Shown here: in pieces, positions 24,960 to 36,377 of the stretch
Layout: each line of letters opens with the position of its first letter
Numbering within the stretch: position 1 is the first letter of the stretch
Origin: Betaproteobacteria bacterium Ga0077526
Lineage (GTDB): Bacteria > Pseudomonadota > Gammaproteobacteria > Burkholderiales > Ga0077523
Assembly (NCBI GenBank): GCA_001464765.1
Contig: LNDV01000019.1
Span: 1-64,000, forward strand
Direction: 5' to 3'
DNA length: 64,000 nt
The notes under the pieces: model-generated
What the model saw: the letters and a program-made list of their open reading frames with translations, nothing else
Databases searched by the model: none
Told to the model about the DNA's origin: nothing
Translations under genes and position numbers: made by a program

Positions 24960-25484
24960 TCACCGCTCCCCGCCGAACTCCCCCTCCGGTGCCACGGCCC
25001 ACGACGGATCGATCACACCCTCACGCACGTACCGGTGGAACGAGGAATACGGCCACTGCCCCGGCCGCGCCACATGGCCGTGTTTCACCGGGTTGAAGTG
25101 ACAGTAATCCACATGCCGCTGAAGATCTTCGTCGTCGCGAATGCGGTGTTCCCAATAACGGCTCTGCCAGAGATCGAACTCGCCTCGCGCATTGCGATGC
25201 ACCGCCACACCCAGGCCGCTCACCACGCGCGTGAACCGCCCCTTGATCGCCCGCCACCGCGAGGAGAAATCGTCGTCGCCAACGGGCAGCGTCCACACCG
25301 CGTGCAGGTGATCGGGCAGGACCACGATCGCATCGACCCGGAACGGTCGCTCCCGCCGCGTGAGGGCGAACGCATGGCGGAGGTAGTCGACGTGATCGAC
25401 GAGCACCCGCGCGTTGCGATCGCGCAAGGTGACGGTAAGGAAGTAGGTGGCTCCGGGTGTCCGGTCGCGGCGATAGAGGACCAT
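24960..25484 (-). CDS. REP-associated tyrosine transposase (RAYT, TnpA-REP)
   Basis: 174 residues, normal RAYT length. It has the Y1_Tnp/HUH layout: an HxH pair in LPDHLHAVWTLP (H59, H61) and the RAYT hallmark HVDYCHFNPVKHG with candidate catalytic Tyr127. RAYTs cut single-stranded REP/BIME DNA beside the GTAG-type tetranucleotide and are held responsible for spreading REPs. The gene is single copy here and sits between one REP downstream and three upstream, while related REPs are scattered through the window. It appears intact, so the REP family may still be mobile. Confidence 0.95.
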   Translation of the reverse strand: MVLYRRDRTPGATYFLTVTLRDRNARVLVDHVDYLRHAFALTRRERPFRVDAIVVLPDHLHAVWTLPVGDDDFSSRWRAIKGRFTRVVSGLGVAVHRNARGEFDLWQSRYWEHRIRDDEDLQRHVDYCHFNPVKHGHVARPGQWPYSSFHRYVREGVIDPSWAVAPEGEFGGER

Positions 25485-25590
25485 GCCGCGAGGCTATCGG
25501 GGCCTCGGGGTGGTGTGGTCGTTGAGGGTAGCGGTGGCGGATGCGGATACCGCGCGGCGCGTGCGGGGGGACGGTTGGGGGTCGCGTTGT

Positions 25591-25784
25591 CCCCGGAGTC
25601 GGCGCTCTCGCGCCTCGTCCGGGCTACGACAGTCGCGATGCCGCCCGATCCCGGAGTCGCAAACATTGTCGGGGGTGCGAAGCCCGTAGCCCGGACGAGC
25701 GCCAACTGCGCGACTCCGGGGCCACCGCGACTCGACGCGCCCATCGACCCCGGAGTCGGGGCATCCGCCCCTCGTCCGGGCTAC
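25591..25784. repeat. REP cluster upstream of the RAYT, three alternating elements
   Basis: Full elements lie at 25591-25627 (inverted), 25686-25721 (direct, complete GTAG head) and 25748-25784 (inverted), forming BIME-like alternating pairs. The last ends 4 nt from the TAA of the CoxL gene, so the cluster fills the space between the RAYT promoter and the 3' end of coxL. Confidence 0.92.
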
Positions 25785-25788
25785 GCGG

Positions 25789-28092
25789 TTACGCGGCCTT
25801 TGCGCTGCGGAGTGCCTGCCAAACGCGCTCGGAAGTCACGGGCATCTCGAGGTGCGAGATCCCCATGGGCCGGAGCGCGTCGACGATGGCGTTCACGACG
25901 GTCGGCGTGCCGCCCACCGTCCCGAGTTCGCCCACGCCCTTCGCGCCGAGCGGATTGATCTTGCACGGCGTCGACTCGTCGCAGAACTGCGCGAAGTCAG
26001 GCAGGTCGTCGGCCCGCGGCAGGCAGTAGTCGAGCAACGAACCGGTCACGAGCTGGCCGCTCTCGGGGTCGTAGCGGGTATCTTCGAGCATCGCCTGCCC
26101 GACGGCCTGCGCGATGCCGCCATGCACCTGGCCGGCCACGATCATCGGGTTGATCACCCGGCCCACGTCATCCAACGTCGTGTACTTCACGATGTCGATC
26201 ACGCCGGTCTCGGGATCGATCTCGACCTCGCACACGTGCACGCTGTTGGGCCAGGACGGACCATCCACCTTCTGCAGCGTGGCGATCTCAATACGCTTTG
26301 CCGGCTGCTTGCCGGCCAGCGCGAAGAGGTCGATGCTCACATCGGTGCCGGCCACGCTGAAGCGGCCATCCTTGTACTCGATGTCGGTCGCGGCGGCCTC
26401 GAGGGCATCGCCCGCGAGCTCACGCCCCTTCTGGATGGTTTCCTTCGAGGCGGTCATCATCGCCGAGCCGCCGATGTACAGCGACCGGCTGCCCATGCTG
26501 CCGATGCCCTGGGCGACATCGCTGTCACCCTGGACGATGACGATGGTGTCGGGGTCCACGCCGAGCGTCTCGGAGATGATCTGCACGTAGCTCGTCTCGA
26601 TGCCCTGCCCCATCGCCTGCATGGCGGTGTAGACGAGCACCTTGCCGTCGGCCGTGACTTCCATCCGCACGGCCTCTTCGTGCACTACACCGGTCCACTC
26701 GAGGAAGGTGGAGATCGCGCGGCCGCGCAGCTTGCCCTTGGCCTTCGAGGCTTCCTTGCGCGGGGCGTAGCCGGACCAGTCGGCGAGCTTCAGCATGCGG
26801 TCGAGCATGTGCGGGAAGTTGCCGCTGTCGAACTTCTCGCCCATCGGCGAGGTGTAGGGCATCGCGCTGGGCGGGATGAGATTGCGGCGGCGCAGTTCGG
26901 CGGGGTCGATCTTCATCTCGGCGGCGGCCTGATCCATCAGGCGCTCGATGAGGAAGATGGCCTCGGGCCGGCCGGCCCCGCGATACGCGCCCACCAGGTT
27001 GGTGTTGGTGAGGACGGCCGTGGAGTGCAGGTACAGCGACGGGATGTGATACACGCCGGTGATCACCTTCGGCCCCACCGCCACGACGATGACCGCTCCC
27101 GGACCGCAACCGTAAGCGCCAACGTTGCCGACGATGCGCACGCGGAGCCCCAGCACCTTGCCATCGGCGTCGAGCGCGAGTTCGCCTTCGTTGTACTGGT
27201 CCCGCCCGTGGTTGCCGGCGAGGAAATCCTCGGTGCGGCTGGCGCGCCAGTGGATGGCGCGGCCGGTCTTGCGGGCCGCATAGGCGCAGACGCCGTCCTC
27301 GGCGTAGAGCTGTGTCTTCATCCCGAAGCCGCCGCCGACGTCGCCGACGATGACCCGAACCTTCTCGGCCGGCACCTTGAGCACGGCCTCGGCCAGCGTC
27401 TTCTGCAGGCCGGCGGGGTTCTGGCAGCTGGTGCGGACGGTGAAGCGGCCGGTGCCGGTGTCGAACTGGGCGATGGTGCCGCGCGGCTCCATGCTGACCG
27501 GCACCAGGCGCTGGTTCATCAGGGAAATCTTGGTGACGTGAGCGGCCTTCGCGAAGGCGGCGTCGCACTCGTCCTTCTTGCCGAAGGTCATCTGCGCGGC
27601 CACGTTGCCCGGGGCATCCGCCCACAACTGGACGCCGCCGGCCTTCGTGGCGGCGTCGATCGTGGTGATGGAGGGCAGCTCTTCGTATTCGACGATGACC
27701 TGTTCCGCGGCGTCCTCCGCCTGGCGGCGGGTCTCGGCGATGACCACCGCCACCGCCTGGCCGACGAAGCGGGCTTCGTCCGTGGCAAGCACGTGGTAAG
27801 GCGGCGCCGCCATGTTCTTGCCGGCCGAGTTCTTCAGGCCGGGGTTGATGGGCAGCGGGCCCACGCCGTCGGCGACGAGGTCCGCCCCGGTGAAGATGGC
27901 GATGACGCCGGGCAGAAGCGCGGCGTTGGTGGTGTCCACCGATGCGATGCGCGCACGGGGATGAGGCGAGCGGACGAAAGCCGCGAACGCCTCGCCGGCG
28001 ACGGCGACATCGTCCACGTACTGGCCGGCCCCGGTGAGCAGGCGTTGATCTTCGCGGCGGGTGATGGCCTGGCCGATTCCGAACTTGGTCAT
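25789..28092 (-). CDS. Form II CoxL-like molybdenum hydroxylase large subunit
   Basis: 767 residues from ATG 28092, preceded by AGGAG. Family order is clear: the aldehyde oxidase a/b hammerhead domain (about 15-130), then the molybdopterin-binding domains. The active-site loop reads AYRGAGR (near residues 365-372), the signature of form II CoxL proteins; form I CO dehydrogenase has AYxCSFR. The conserved Glu is in GAKGVGELG near the C-terminus. It therefore belongs to the xanthine/aldehyde-type molybdenum hydroxylases, and use of CO is doubtful. It is transcribed divergently from the CoxS and CoxM genes. Confidence 0.95.
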   Translation of the reverse strand: MTKFGIGQAITRREDQRLLTGAGQYVDDVAVAGEAFAAFVRSPHPRARIASVDTTNAALLPGVIAIFTGADLVADGVGPLPINPGLKNSAGKNMAAPPYHVLATDEARFVGQAVAVVIAETRRQAEDAAEQVIVEYEELPSITTIDAATKAGGVQLWADAPGNVAAQMTFGKKDECDAAFAKAAHVTKISLMNQRLVPVSMEPRGTIAQFDTGTGRFTVRTSCQNPAGLQKTLAEAVLKVPAEKVRVIVGDVGGGFGMKTQLYAEDGVCAYAARKTGRAIHWRASRTEDFLAGNHGRDQYNEGELALDADGKVLGLRVRIVGNVGAYGCGPGAVIVVAVGPKVITGVYHIPSLYLHSTAVLTNTNLVGAYRGAGRPEAIFLIERLMDQAAAEMKIDPAELRRRNLIPPSAMPYTSPMGEKFDSGNFPHMLDRMLKLADWSGYAPRKEASKAKGKLRGRAISTFLEWTGVVHEEAVRMEVTADGKVLVYTAMQAMGQGIETSYVQIISETLGVDPDTIVIVQGDSDVAQGIGSMGSRSLYIGGSAMMTASKETIQKGRELAGDALEAAATDIEYKDGRFSVAGTDVSIDLFALAGKQPAKRIEIATLQKVDGPSWPNSVHVCEVEIDPETGVIDIVKYTTLDDVGRVINPMIVAGQVHGGIAQAVGQAMLEDTRYDPESGQLVTGSLLDYCLPRADDLPDFAQFCDESTPCKINPLGAKGVGELGTVGGTPTVVNAIVDALRPMGISHLEMPVTSERVWQALRSAKAA

Positions 28093-28248
28093 GCTCGCTC
28101 CTGTTCCTGTCACTGCGGGGTCGTCGTCTGGGGCGCTGGCGGGCAGCGCGATTGGCTTCCGATTCTATGCCACCTTCGCGTTTGGTCGAAGCCATGCATT
28201 GCCGGTATGCTTGCAAAGTCTCGTTCGTGGCACTTTCAGGAGCCCGCC

Positions 28249-28719
28249 ATGCCCGTCAAGCTCTCCCTCGACGTCAACGGCCGTCAGGTTTCGGCCGACA
28301 TCGAGCCGCGTACCCTGCTCATCGATTTCCTGCGTGACGAACTGCGCCTTACCGGTGCGCACATCGGCTGCGATACCGCCCAGTGCGGCGCCTGTACGGT
28401 GCACCTGAACGGCCGCGCCGTGAAGGCGTGCAATGTCCTCGCGCTGCAGGCGCAGGGCGGCGCCGTCCTCACCATCGAGGGCATCACCCCCGCCGACGGC
28501 TCCCTGCACCCGATGCAGGCCGCCTTCCGGGATCATCACGGCCTCCAGTGCGGCTACTGCACGCCGGGCATGGTGATGAGCGCGCTGGACCTCCTCAAGC
28601 GCCACCCCAATCCCTCCCGCGACCAGATCCGCGAGGAGCTCGAAGGCAACCTGTGCCGCTGCACGGGCTACCACAACATCGTGAGCGCGATCGAGGCCGG
28701 CGCCAAGGCCATGTCCTGA
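28249..28719 (+). CDS. CoxS-like [2Fe-2S] small subunit
   Basis: 156 residues from ATG 28249 with CAGGAG just upstream. The plant-type ferredoxin cluster uses C41, C46, C49 and C61 ([16 protein letters not shown]). The second, helical-domain cluster uses C101, C104, C136 and C138 (CGYCTPGM...CRCTGYHNI). This is the full complement for the small subunit of a three-subunit molybdenum hydroxylase. It is 13 nt ahead of the FAD subunit gene. The long frame continuing far upstream is only a non-coding extension. Confidence 0.96.
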   Translation: MPVKLSLDVNGRQVSADIEPRTLLIDFLRDELRLTGAHIGCDTAQCGACTVHLNGRAVKACNVLALQAQGGAVLTIEGITPADGSLHPMQAAFRDHHGLQCGYCTPGMVMSALDLLKRHPNPSRDQIREELEGNLCRCTGYHNIVSAIEAGAKAMS

Positions 28720-28732
28720 GGGGACCCAGACC

Positions 28733-29533
28733 ATGTACGAATTCCAGTACCACCGCGCCACCAGCCTCGCCGACGCCGAGGGCAAGATCGCCGGGACCGA
28801 GGACGGCAAGCTCCTCGCCGGCGGCCAGACGCTCATCGCCGCCATGAAGTTGCGGCTCGCCGCCCCGTCCGATCTCGTGGACCTCGGTGCCGTGGCCGAA
28901 CTCAAGGGCGTCTGCCTCGACGGCAGCAATGTCGTCATCGGCGCCATGACCACCCATGCCGAGGTCGCCGCCTCGGCGGATGTCCAGGCGAAGATCCCGG
29001 CCCTCGCGCTGCTTGCCGGCGGCATCGGCGATCCCATGGTGCGCAACCAGGGCACGATGGGCGGGTCGGTCGCCAACAACGACCCGGCGGCGGACTACCC
29101 CGCGGCCGTGCTCGGTCTCGGTGCCACGGTTCTCACCAACCGCCGGACCATCGCCGCGGAAGCCTTTTTCACGGCCATGTACGAAACCGCCCTCGAGCCC
29201 GGCGAGATCATCAAGGCGATCTCCTTCCCGGTGCCAGGCAAGGCGGGTTACGCCAAGTTTCCGAACCCGGCGTCCCGTTACGCGCTGGTCGGCGTGTTCG
29301 TGAGCCAATCGGCGTCGGGTGTCCGCGTGGCGGTCACCGGTGCGGCGCCCTCGGTGTTCCGCAGCAAGGAACTCGAAGCCGCCCTGTCCGCGTCGTTCAA
29401 GCCGGAAGCCGCGGCCGCGGTGAAGATCCCCGCGACGGACCTCAACACCGACATGCATGCCGGTGCCGAGTACCGCGCGCACCTCATCAGCGTGATGGCC
29501 AAGCGGGCGGTCGCCCAGGCACTCGGCGGCTGA
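28733..29533 (+). CDS. CoxM-like FAD-binding medium subunit
   Basis: 266 residues, usual for this subunit. The FAD-binding motifs are AGGQT (29-33) and TMGGS (108-112, in NQGTMGGSVANNDPAADYP), followed by the CO dehydrogenase flavoprotein C-terminal domain from about 165. It carries electrons from the [2Fe-2S] clusters to FAD and on to an acceptor. It forms a complex with the CoxS- and CoxL-like subunits encoded next to it. Confidence 0.95.
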   Translation: MYEFQYHRATSLADAEGKIAGTEDGKLLAGGQTLIAAMKLRLAAPSDLVDLGAVAELKGVCLDGSNVVIGAMTTHAEVAASADVQAKIPALALLAGGIGDPMVRNQGTMGGSVANNDPAADYPAAVLGLGATVLTNRRTIAAEAFFTAMYETALEPGEIIKAISFPVPGKAGYAKFPNPASRYALVGVFVSQSASGVRVAVTGAAPSVFRSKELEAALSASFKPEAAAAVKIPATDLNTDMHAGAEYRAHLISVMAKRAVAQALGG

Positions 29534-29573
29534 TCGTTGCGCGCGAGTGCGGGGTCGGGGTTGTTGGGCCCGC

Positions 29574-29978
29574 GTAGCCCGGACGAGGCCCGAAGGGCCG
29601 ACTCCGGGAATTGGCCGATCGGTCGATCGTTGAAGGTCTATCGCGCACATCGCCCCGGAGTCGCGGCGGTCGCCGCTCGTCCGGGCTACGGCGGGTGTCG
29701 CGAGCGCAGGAACCAACGGGATGTCTCCGGGGAATTGCCGAGCGCTCGATCGTTGCACGTTCATCGCACGCATCGCCCCGGAGTCTCGGCATTCGCCGCT
29801 CGTCCGGGCTACGGCGGGTGCCGCGAGCGCGGGAATCAACGGGATGTCTGCGGGGAATCGCGGATCGCTCGATCGTTGCACCTTCATCGTACATATCGCC
29901 CCGGAGTCTCGGAGGTCGCCGCTCGTCCGGGTAACGACCCGCGTAGCCCGGACGAGGCCCGAAGGGCCGACTCCGGGG
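29574..29978. repeat. REP array with a 123-bp tandem unit
   Basis: Five full REPs lie at 29574-29608 (direct), 29653-29689, 29776-29812 and 29899-29935 (all inverted) and 29943-29978 (direct). The three inverted copies are exactly 123 nt apart. The spacer between them is also repeated (blocks such as CGATCGTTG, CGGGATGTCT and GCCGCGAGCGC/GTCGCGAGCGC), so the unit REP+spacer is amplified nearly three times. Open frames through it are an artefact of 123 being divisible by three. It fills the 460-bp gap between coxM and the coxD-like gene. Confidence 0.92.
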
Positions 29979-29994
29979 ACATCGCCGCATCGTT

Positions 29995-30882
<888 letters not shown>

Positions 30883-31015
30883 CCCTCAGCTTGGCGCGGG
30901 GCGTGCATGCGAATGTGCGATTACGCTCTGCGGCGCAGGGCCTACGCCCCCCGTCCGAGCACCATCACCCCGGGATGCCGCGTCGGCAGACGCCCCTCCC
31001 ACCCCAGGAGATCGC

Positions 31016-32026
31016 ATGAAGGTTCTGGTAACCGGCGGCGCCGGCTATATCGGCTCGCATACCTGCGTGGAACTGCTCGCCGCAGGCCATGAAGTCGTGG
31101 TGATCGACGACCTCTCCAACAGCCACGAAACCGTGCTGCGGCGGATGGAGACAATCTCCGGCAAGAAGATCGCCTTCTACCGGGCGCGAGTGCAGGACAA
31201 GGGGGCGCTCGACCGCGTGTTCGCGGAGCACCGGATCGACGCCGCCATCCACTTCGCGGCCTTCAAGGCCGTGGGGGAATCCGTGGCCAAGCCCGTCGAC
31301 TACTACGAGAACAACCTCGACAGCCTCACGGCGCTCATCCGCGGGCTCGACGCCGCGGGCGCCCGTCACATCGTGTTCAGTTCGTCGGCCACGGTGTACG
31401 GCGACCCGTCGACAGTGCCCATCACAGAGAGCGCACCGATCCGCCCGACCAACCCGTACGGGCAGACCAAGGCGATGGCCGAGCAGATTCTGCGCGACGT
31501 CGCCGTGTCGAATCCCGCCTGGAAGATCTCGCTCCTGCGCTACTTCAATCCGGTCGGTGCTCATGCCACCGGCCTGATGGGCGAGGACCCGCAGGGCATT
31601 CCCAACAACCTCATGCCGTTCGTCGCGCAGGTCGCGATCGGCCGGCGCGACTCCCTGAGCGTGTACGGCAACGATTACCCCACGCCCGACGGCACCGGCG
31701 TGCGTGACTTCATCCACGTGGTCGATCTCGCGCACGGCCACGTGAAGGCGTTGCAGCGCCCCGGCGCTTCGGGATTGCTCACGGTGAATCTCGGCACGGG
31801 TCGCGGGTACAGCGTGTTGGAGATGGTGCGTGCGTTCGAGAAGGCATCGGGTCGCCCCGTGCCGTATCGCATCGTGGACCGGCGCCCCGGCGATGTGGCC
31901 ACCGTGTATGCGGACACGGCACTCGCGGAGAAGGAACTCGGATGGAAAGCCACCCGTGACATCGACGACATGTGCCGCGATTCGTGGAAGTGGCAGAGCG
32001 AAAACCCGAAGGGCTACGCCGCGTAG
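31016..32026 (+). CDS. galE: UDP-glucose 4-epimerase
   Basis: 336 residues from ATG 31016, with AGGAG 5 nt upstream; a longer frame from 30749 is a non-coding extension. The NAD-binding motif is GGAGYIG (7-13) and the catalytic pair is Tyr148/Lys152 (NPYGQTKAMAE) with Ser123/124. The length is standard for GalE. It interconverts UDP-glucose and UDP-galactose and could feed the exopolysaccharide genes further right. The stop codon TAG is nucleotides 2-4 of a GTAG REP head. Confidence 0.96.
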   Translation: MKVLVTGGAGYIGSHTCVELLAAGHEVVVIDDLSNSHETVLRRMETISGKKIAFYRARVQDKGALDRVFAEHRIDAAIHFAAFKAVGESVAKPVDYYENNLDSLTALIRGLDAAGARHIVFSSSATVYGDPSTVPITESAPIRPTNPYGQTKAMAEQILRDVAVSNPAWKISLLRYFNPVGAHATGLMGEDPQGIPNNLMPFVAQVAIGRRDSLSVYGNDYPTPDGTGVRDFIHVVDLAHGHVKALQRPGASGLLTVNLGTGRGYSVLEMVRAFEKASGRPVPYRIVDRRPGDVATVYADTALAEKELGWKATRDIDDMCRDSWKWQSENPKGYAA

Positions 32027-32059
32027 CCCGGGCGAGGGCCGCGGGGCCCGACTCCAGGG
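32023..32059 (+). repeat. REP providing the galE stop codon
   Basis: A direct full-form element. Its GTAG head begins at 32023, so the TAG at 32024-32026 is the galE terminator codon. The inner arms and the CTCC end are slightly diverged. Confidence 0.88.
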
Positions 32060-32100
32060 ACCGCGGGTTTTCGAACGTTCGGTGTTGTATGGCGCACCGG

Positions 32101-32138
32101 TTCCCGGAGTCGCGGCGTTCGCCGCTCGTCCGGGCTAC
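32101..32138 (-). repeat. REP providing the stop codon of the convergent gene
   Basis: An inverted full-form element. Its GTAG (reading leftwards from 32138) supplies the TAG stop of the minus-strand gene ending at 32135. With the element at 32023 it forms an inverted pair between convergent genes and could work as a two-way transcription stop. Confidence 0.9.
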
Positions 32139-32659
32139 TGCTTTTCTTCGGGCGTCGAATCCATCTCGTCGAACGCCTTGTCCCGGCGGTGCACGCTCAC
32201 GGCCTTCGAGAGCTTGGCCGCCCGCTCGTTCTGATAGGCCACCAGGCGTTCCTTCGGGATGCACACGCGCGCATAGGCCGTCGTGTTCTTCTTGCTGTAC
32301 TCGATATTCTCGTAGATGACGGCGGACTCCACGAAGACCGGCAGGTTCTCGTCCTGCACCATCCGCTGGATCAGGGCCTTCTCGGCCGGATCGGTGCGAT
32401 CGCGGTAGTTCTCGTAGGCCACGATCTTCATGGCTTTCTCCAGGCGACCGCGCATCGCGACGCGCGCGCTCGCCTTGGCGTCTTCCACCACTTCCTGCGG
32501 GCCGCGAGCCAGGCCGGAATCACAGATGTGGTTGCGCGTCTGCTGGTAGTACCAACCCGGCGCACCTTCGATCCGCACGGACTGCATGTGCTCCAGCTGC
32601 CGCTCGAACATGAAGGTGATGAACGTCTTCACCAGGGCGAAAGCGAGGGATTCGAGCAT
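32135..32659 (-). CDS. Hypothetical protein, LPP20-like envelope cluster
   Basis: 174 residues. A hydrophobic N-terminus (MLESLAFALVKTFITFMF) may anchor it in the inner membrane; no lipobox is seen. The body begins with GAPGWYYQQTRNHICDSG, reminiscent of the P-x-W start of LPP20-like domains in the neighbouring lipoproteins, and is helical and charged (EDAKASARVAMRGRLEKAMK). The C-terminus EEKQ ends on a TAG from a REP. The function is unknown; it sits last in the minus-strand series that includes the transglutaminase-like gene. Confidence 0.7.
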   Translation of the reverse strand: MLESLAFALVKTFITFMFERQLEHMQSVRIEGAPGWYYQQTRNHICDSGLARGPQEVVEDAKASARVAMRGRLEKAMKIVAYENYRDRTDPAEKALIQRMVQDENLPVFVESAVIYENIEYSKKNTTAYARVCIPKERLVAYQNERAAKLSKAVSVHRRDKAFDEMDSTPEEKQ

Positions 32660-32717
32660 GGCGGTGTCGGCTCCGTGAGTGGCGTATACGAACTAAGACG
32701 GAATCCGCAGCGATCCG

Positions 32718-34553
<1,836 letters not shown>

Positions 34554-34573
34554 CGTCCGCGCCCGGCCGCCGC

Positions 34574-35185
34574 TCACTGGCCGTCCGCTTTCATCTTGGC
34601 GATCTCGGCAGCCAGCTCGTCCTGGCTCTTCGACGCCTTGAATTGCTGCCACAGCGCGCGCTCGTTGTTCATGCTGGTCTTGAGGACCTTCTCCGCGGCT
34701 TCCTTCGCGACCGTCGGGTCGAGGCCCACGAGCACGTACATGTCGCCCTTCGGGCTCACGGTGCTGCGGAAAACGCGCGAGCCGGAGAGGGTCTCGGAGG
34801 TGATGAGTTTCGAGACGCTCGTGTTGACCTTGTCGACCGTCTCGGACGAGGCGGCGCCGGTGGTCTCCACGTATTGCTTAATCATGTTGTTGACGTGCAC
34901 CTTCATCTGCTGCGCCAGCTTCACGCGCGCATCGGCTGCGGCCTGATCCTTCATGAAACTGGCACCGGCAGCGGACTTGTTGGCTGCGCCCACCGCAGAC
35001 ACCGCAACGCCCTCGACCGGCGCATCACAAATCCAGGCGGGCGCGGCATCCTTCGGGGAATCGGGGAACACGCAATCCGCCGCGGCGCGGCTGTCGCCGC
35101 CATCCTTCGCACCGAAGGAACAGGCAGTGAGCGCGAGGGCGAGAGCCGACAGGACGACAGCGTTACGTTTGTGCGAAGCAGTCAT
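34574..35185 (-). CDS. LPP20-like lipoprotein, paralogue 1
   Basis: 203 residues. The signal peptide ends in the lipobox LTAC (about 19-22). The mature part opens with CVFPDSPKDAAPAWICDAP and continues with an LPP20-like pattern (ADARVKLAQQMKVHVNNMI, SETVDKVNTSVSKLI, DMYVLVGLD). It is nearly identical to the 203-residue protein at 35766-36377, differing mainly in the signal peptide and the last 30 residues. The two flank a small lipoprotein gene, so this is a recent duplication. Role unknown; LPP20-like proteins are outer-membrane lipoproteins found with flagellar FlgO/P/T or adhesin systems. Confidence 0.85.
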   Translation of the reverse strand: MTASHKRNAVVLSALALALTACSFGAKDGGDSRAAADCVFPDSPKDAAPAWICDAPVEGVAVSAVGAANKSAAGASFMKDQAAADARVKLAQQMKVHVNNMIKQYVETTGAASSETVDKVNTSVSKLITSETLSGSRVFRSTVSPKGDMYVLVGLDPTVAKEAAEKVLKTSMNNERALWQQFKASKSQDELAAEIAKMKADGQ

Positions 35186-35285
35186 GGAGCAATCTCCTGA
35201 AGTCGTGGAAGACGAAGCCGCCGGGGCGAAGAAAGCCGCATGCGGGCTCCCGGGTTAACGCATACCCGTCCCGAAGGTGGACGGA

Positions 35286-35681
35286 CTACTCCGAGGGCAC
35301 CACCCAGACCCAGAGGGCACCGGTGGCGGGGTCGAGCCATTTCTCCTTGACCTGCGCCTTGACCTCGCGATCGCGCACTTCCTCGCGGATCGACTTCTCG
35401 GACACGGAGCTCATGCGGTCGTTGACCGTGGTCTGGGCAACGTCATGGTCGCTGCTGATCACCACGCCGTAGCGCTTGGCGAATTCCTCGCGGGCACGGG
35501 CAATGGCGAGTTCTTCCTGGGCCTGCTTGCCGCGCACGTGATAGGCCGCGGAAGCGGAGACCCCGTCACCCGGATTCTCGATCCAGGCGGGGCGCGCGGG
35601 GCCGGCGTCGACGGCCGTGCGCGAAGCGCAGGCCGACAGGAGCAGTAACAGGGCAACGCAAAGAGTCTTCACCAGTCGCAT
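35286..35681 (-). CDS. Small lipoprotein with LPP20-like domain
   Basis: 131 residues. The lipobox is LSAC (about 15-18). The mature part starts with ARPAWIENPGDGVSASAAYHV, the LPP20-like P-x-W-I-x-x-P start, and is followed by EELAIARAREEFAKRYGVVI and a C-terminal strand GALWVWVVPSE. It sits between the two near-identical 203-residue lipoproteins and probably works with them at the outer membrane. Confidence 0.8.
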   Translation of the reverse strand: MRLVKTLCVALLLLLSACASRTAVDAGPARPAWIENPGDGVSASAAYHVRGKQAQEELAIARAREEFAKRYGVVISSDHDVAQTTVNDRMSSVSEKSIREEVRDREVKAQVKEKWLDPATGALWVWVVPSE

Positions 35682-35765
35682 CTCTTGTCTGGCCAGCGAA
35701 CAGCGATCGGGGTCGAACTGCCCCGGCCGGGCTCAGCGCACGGCCGGGGTTTGCTGCAATAACGC

Positions 35766-36377
35766 TTACTTCCGACCTTCAGCCGCCATCTTGGCGATCT
35801 CGGCGGCCATTTCTTCCTGACCCTTGGCGGCCTTGAACTGCTGCCACAGCGCGCGCTCGTTGTTCATGCTGGTCTTGAGGATCTTCTCGGTGGCTTCCTT
35901 CGTCACCGTGGGGTCGAGGCCCACCAGCACGTACATGTCGCCCTTGGGACTCACGGTGCTGCGGAAGATGCGCGAGCCGGTGATGGTCTCGGAGGTGATG
36001 AGCTTGGAGACGCTCGTGTTGACCTTGTCGACCGTCTCGGACGAACCGGCGCCGGTCGTCTCGACGTATTGCTTGATCATGTTGTTGACGTGGACCTTCA
36101 TCTGCTGCGCCAGCTTCACGCGCGCATCGGCCGCGGCCTGGTCCTTCATGAAGCTTACACCGGCGGCGGACTTGTTGGCCGCGCCAACAGCCGACACCGC
36201 CACGCCTTCCACGGGGGCGTCGCAAATCCACAGCGGCGCGGCATCCTTCGGGGAGTCGGGGAAGACGCACTCCTTGGGCGGCTCGGCCACGTTCTCCCTC
36301 TTGTCGGTGGAAGAGCAGCCGCTCATGACGGCGACGGCGGCGGCGATCAACAGCAGATGGGAGCGGGTGGAACGCAT
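35766..36377 (-). CDS. LPP20-like lipoprotein, paralogue 2
   Basis: 203 residues from ATG 36377, chosen because AGGAG lies upstream and a proper lipoprotein signal follows (LLLIAAAVAVMSGC); the frame open from 36515 lacks a signal. Mature sequence: CVFPDSPKDAAPLWICDAP, then the same domain as paralogue 1, including FRSTVSPKGDMYVLVGLDP. Two Cys in the first 25 mature residues are conserved in both copies. It is the first gene of the minus-strand lipoprotein series. Confidence 0.87.
   Translation of the reverse strand: MRSTRSHLLLIAAAVAVMSGCSSTDKRENVAEPPKECVFPDSPKDAAPLWICDAPVEGVAVSAVGAANKSAAGVSFMKDQAAADARVKLAQQMKVHVNNMIKQYVETTGAGSSETVDKVNTSVSKLITSETITGSRIFRSTVSPKGDMYVLVGLDPTVTKEATEKILKTSMNNERALWQQFKAAKGQEEMAAEIAKMAAEGRK

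Noticed and set aside
25852..28719. 955-codon open frame on the plus strand
   Set aside because: It is antisense to the well-supported CoxL gene and only its last 156 codons (from 28249) form a real protein, CoxS. High GC content creates such long false frames.
25789..29533. True CO dehydrogenase (form I) call
   Set aside because: The active-site loop reads AYRGAGR and not AYxCSFR, so CO oxidation cannot be claimed.
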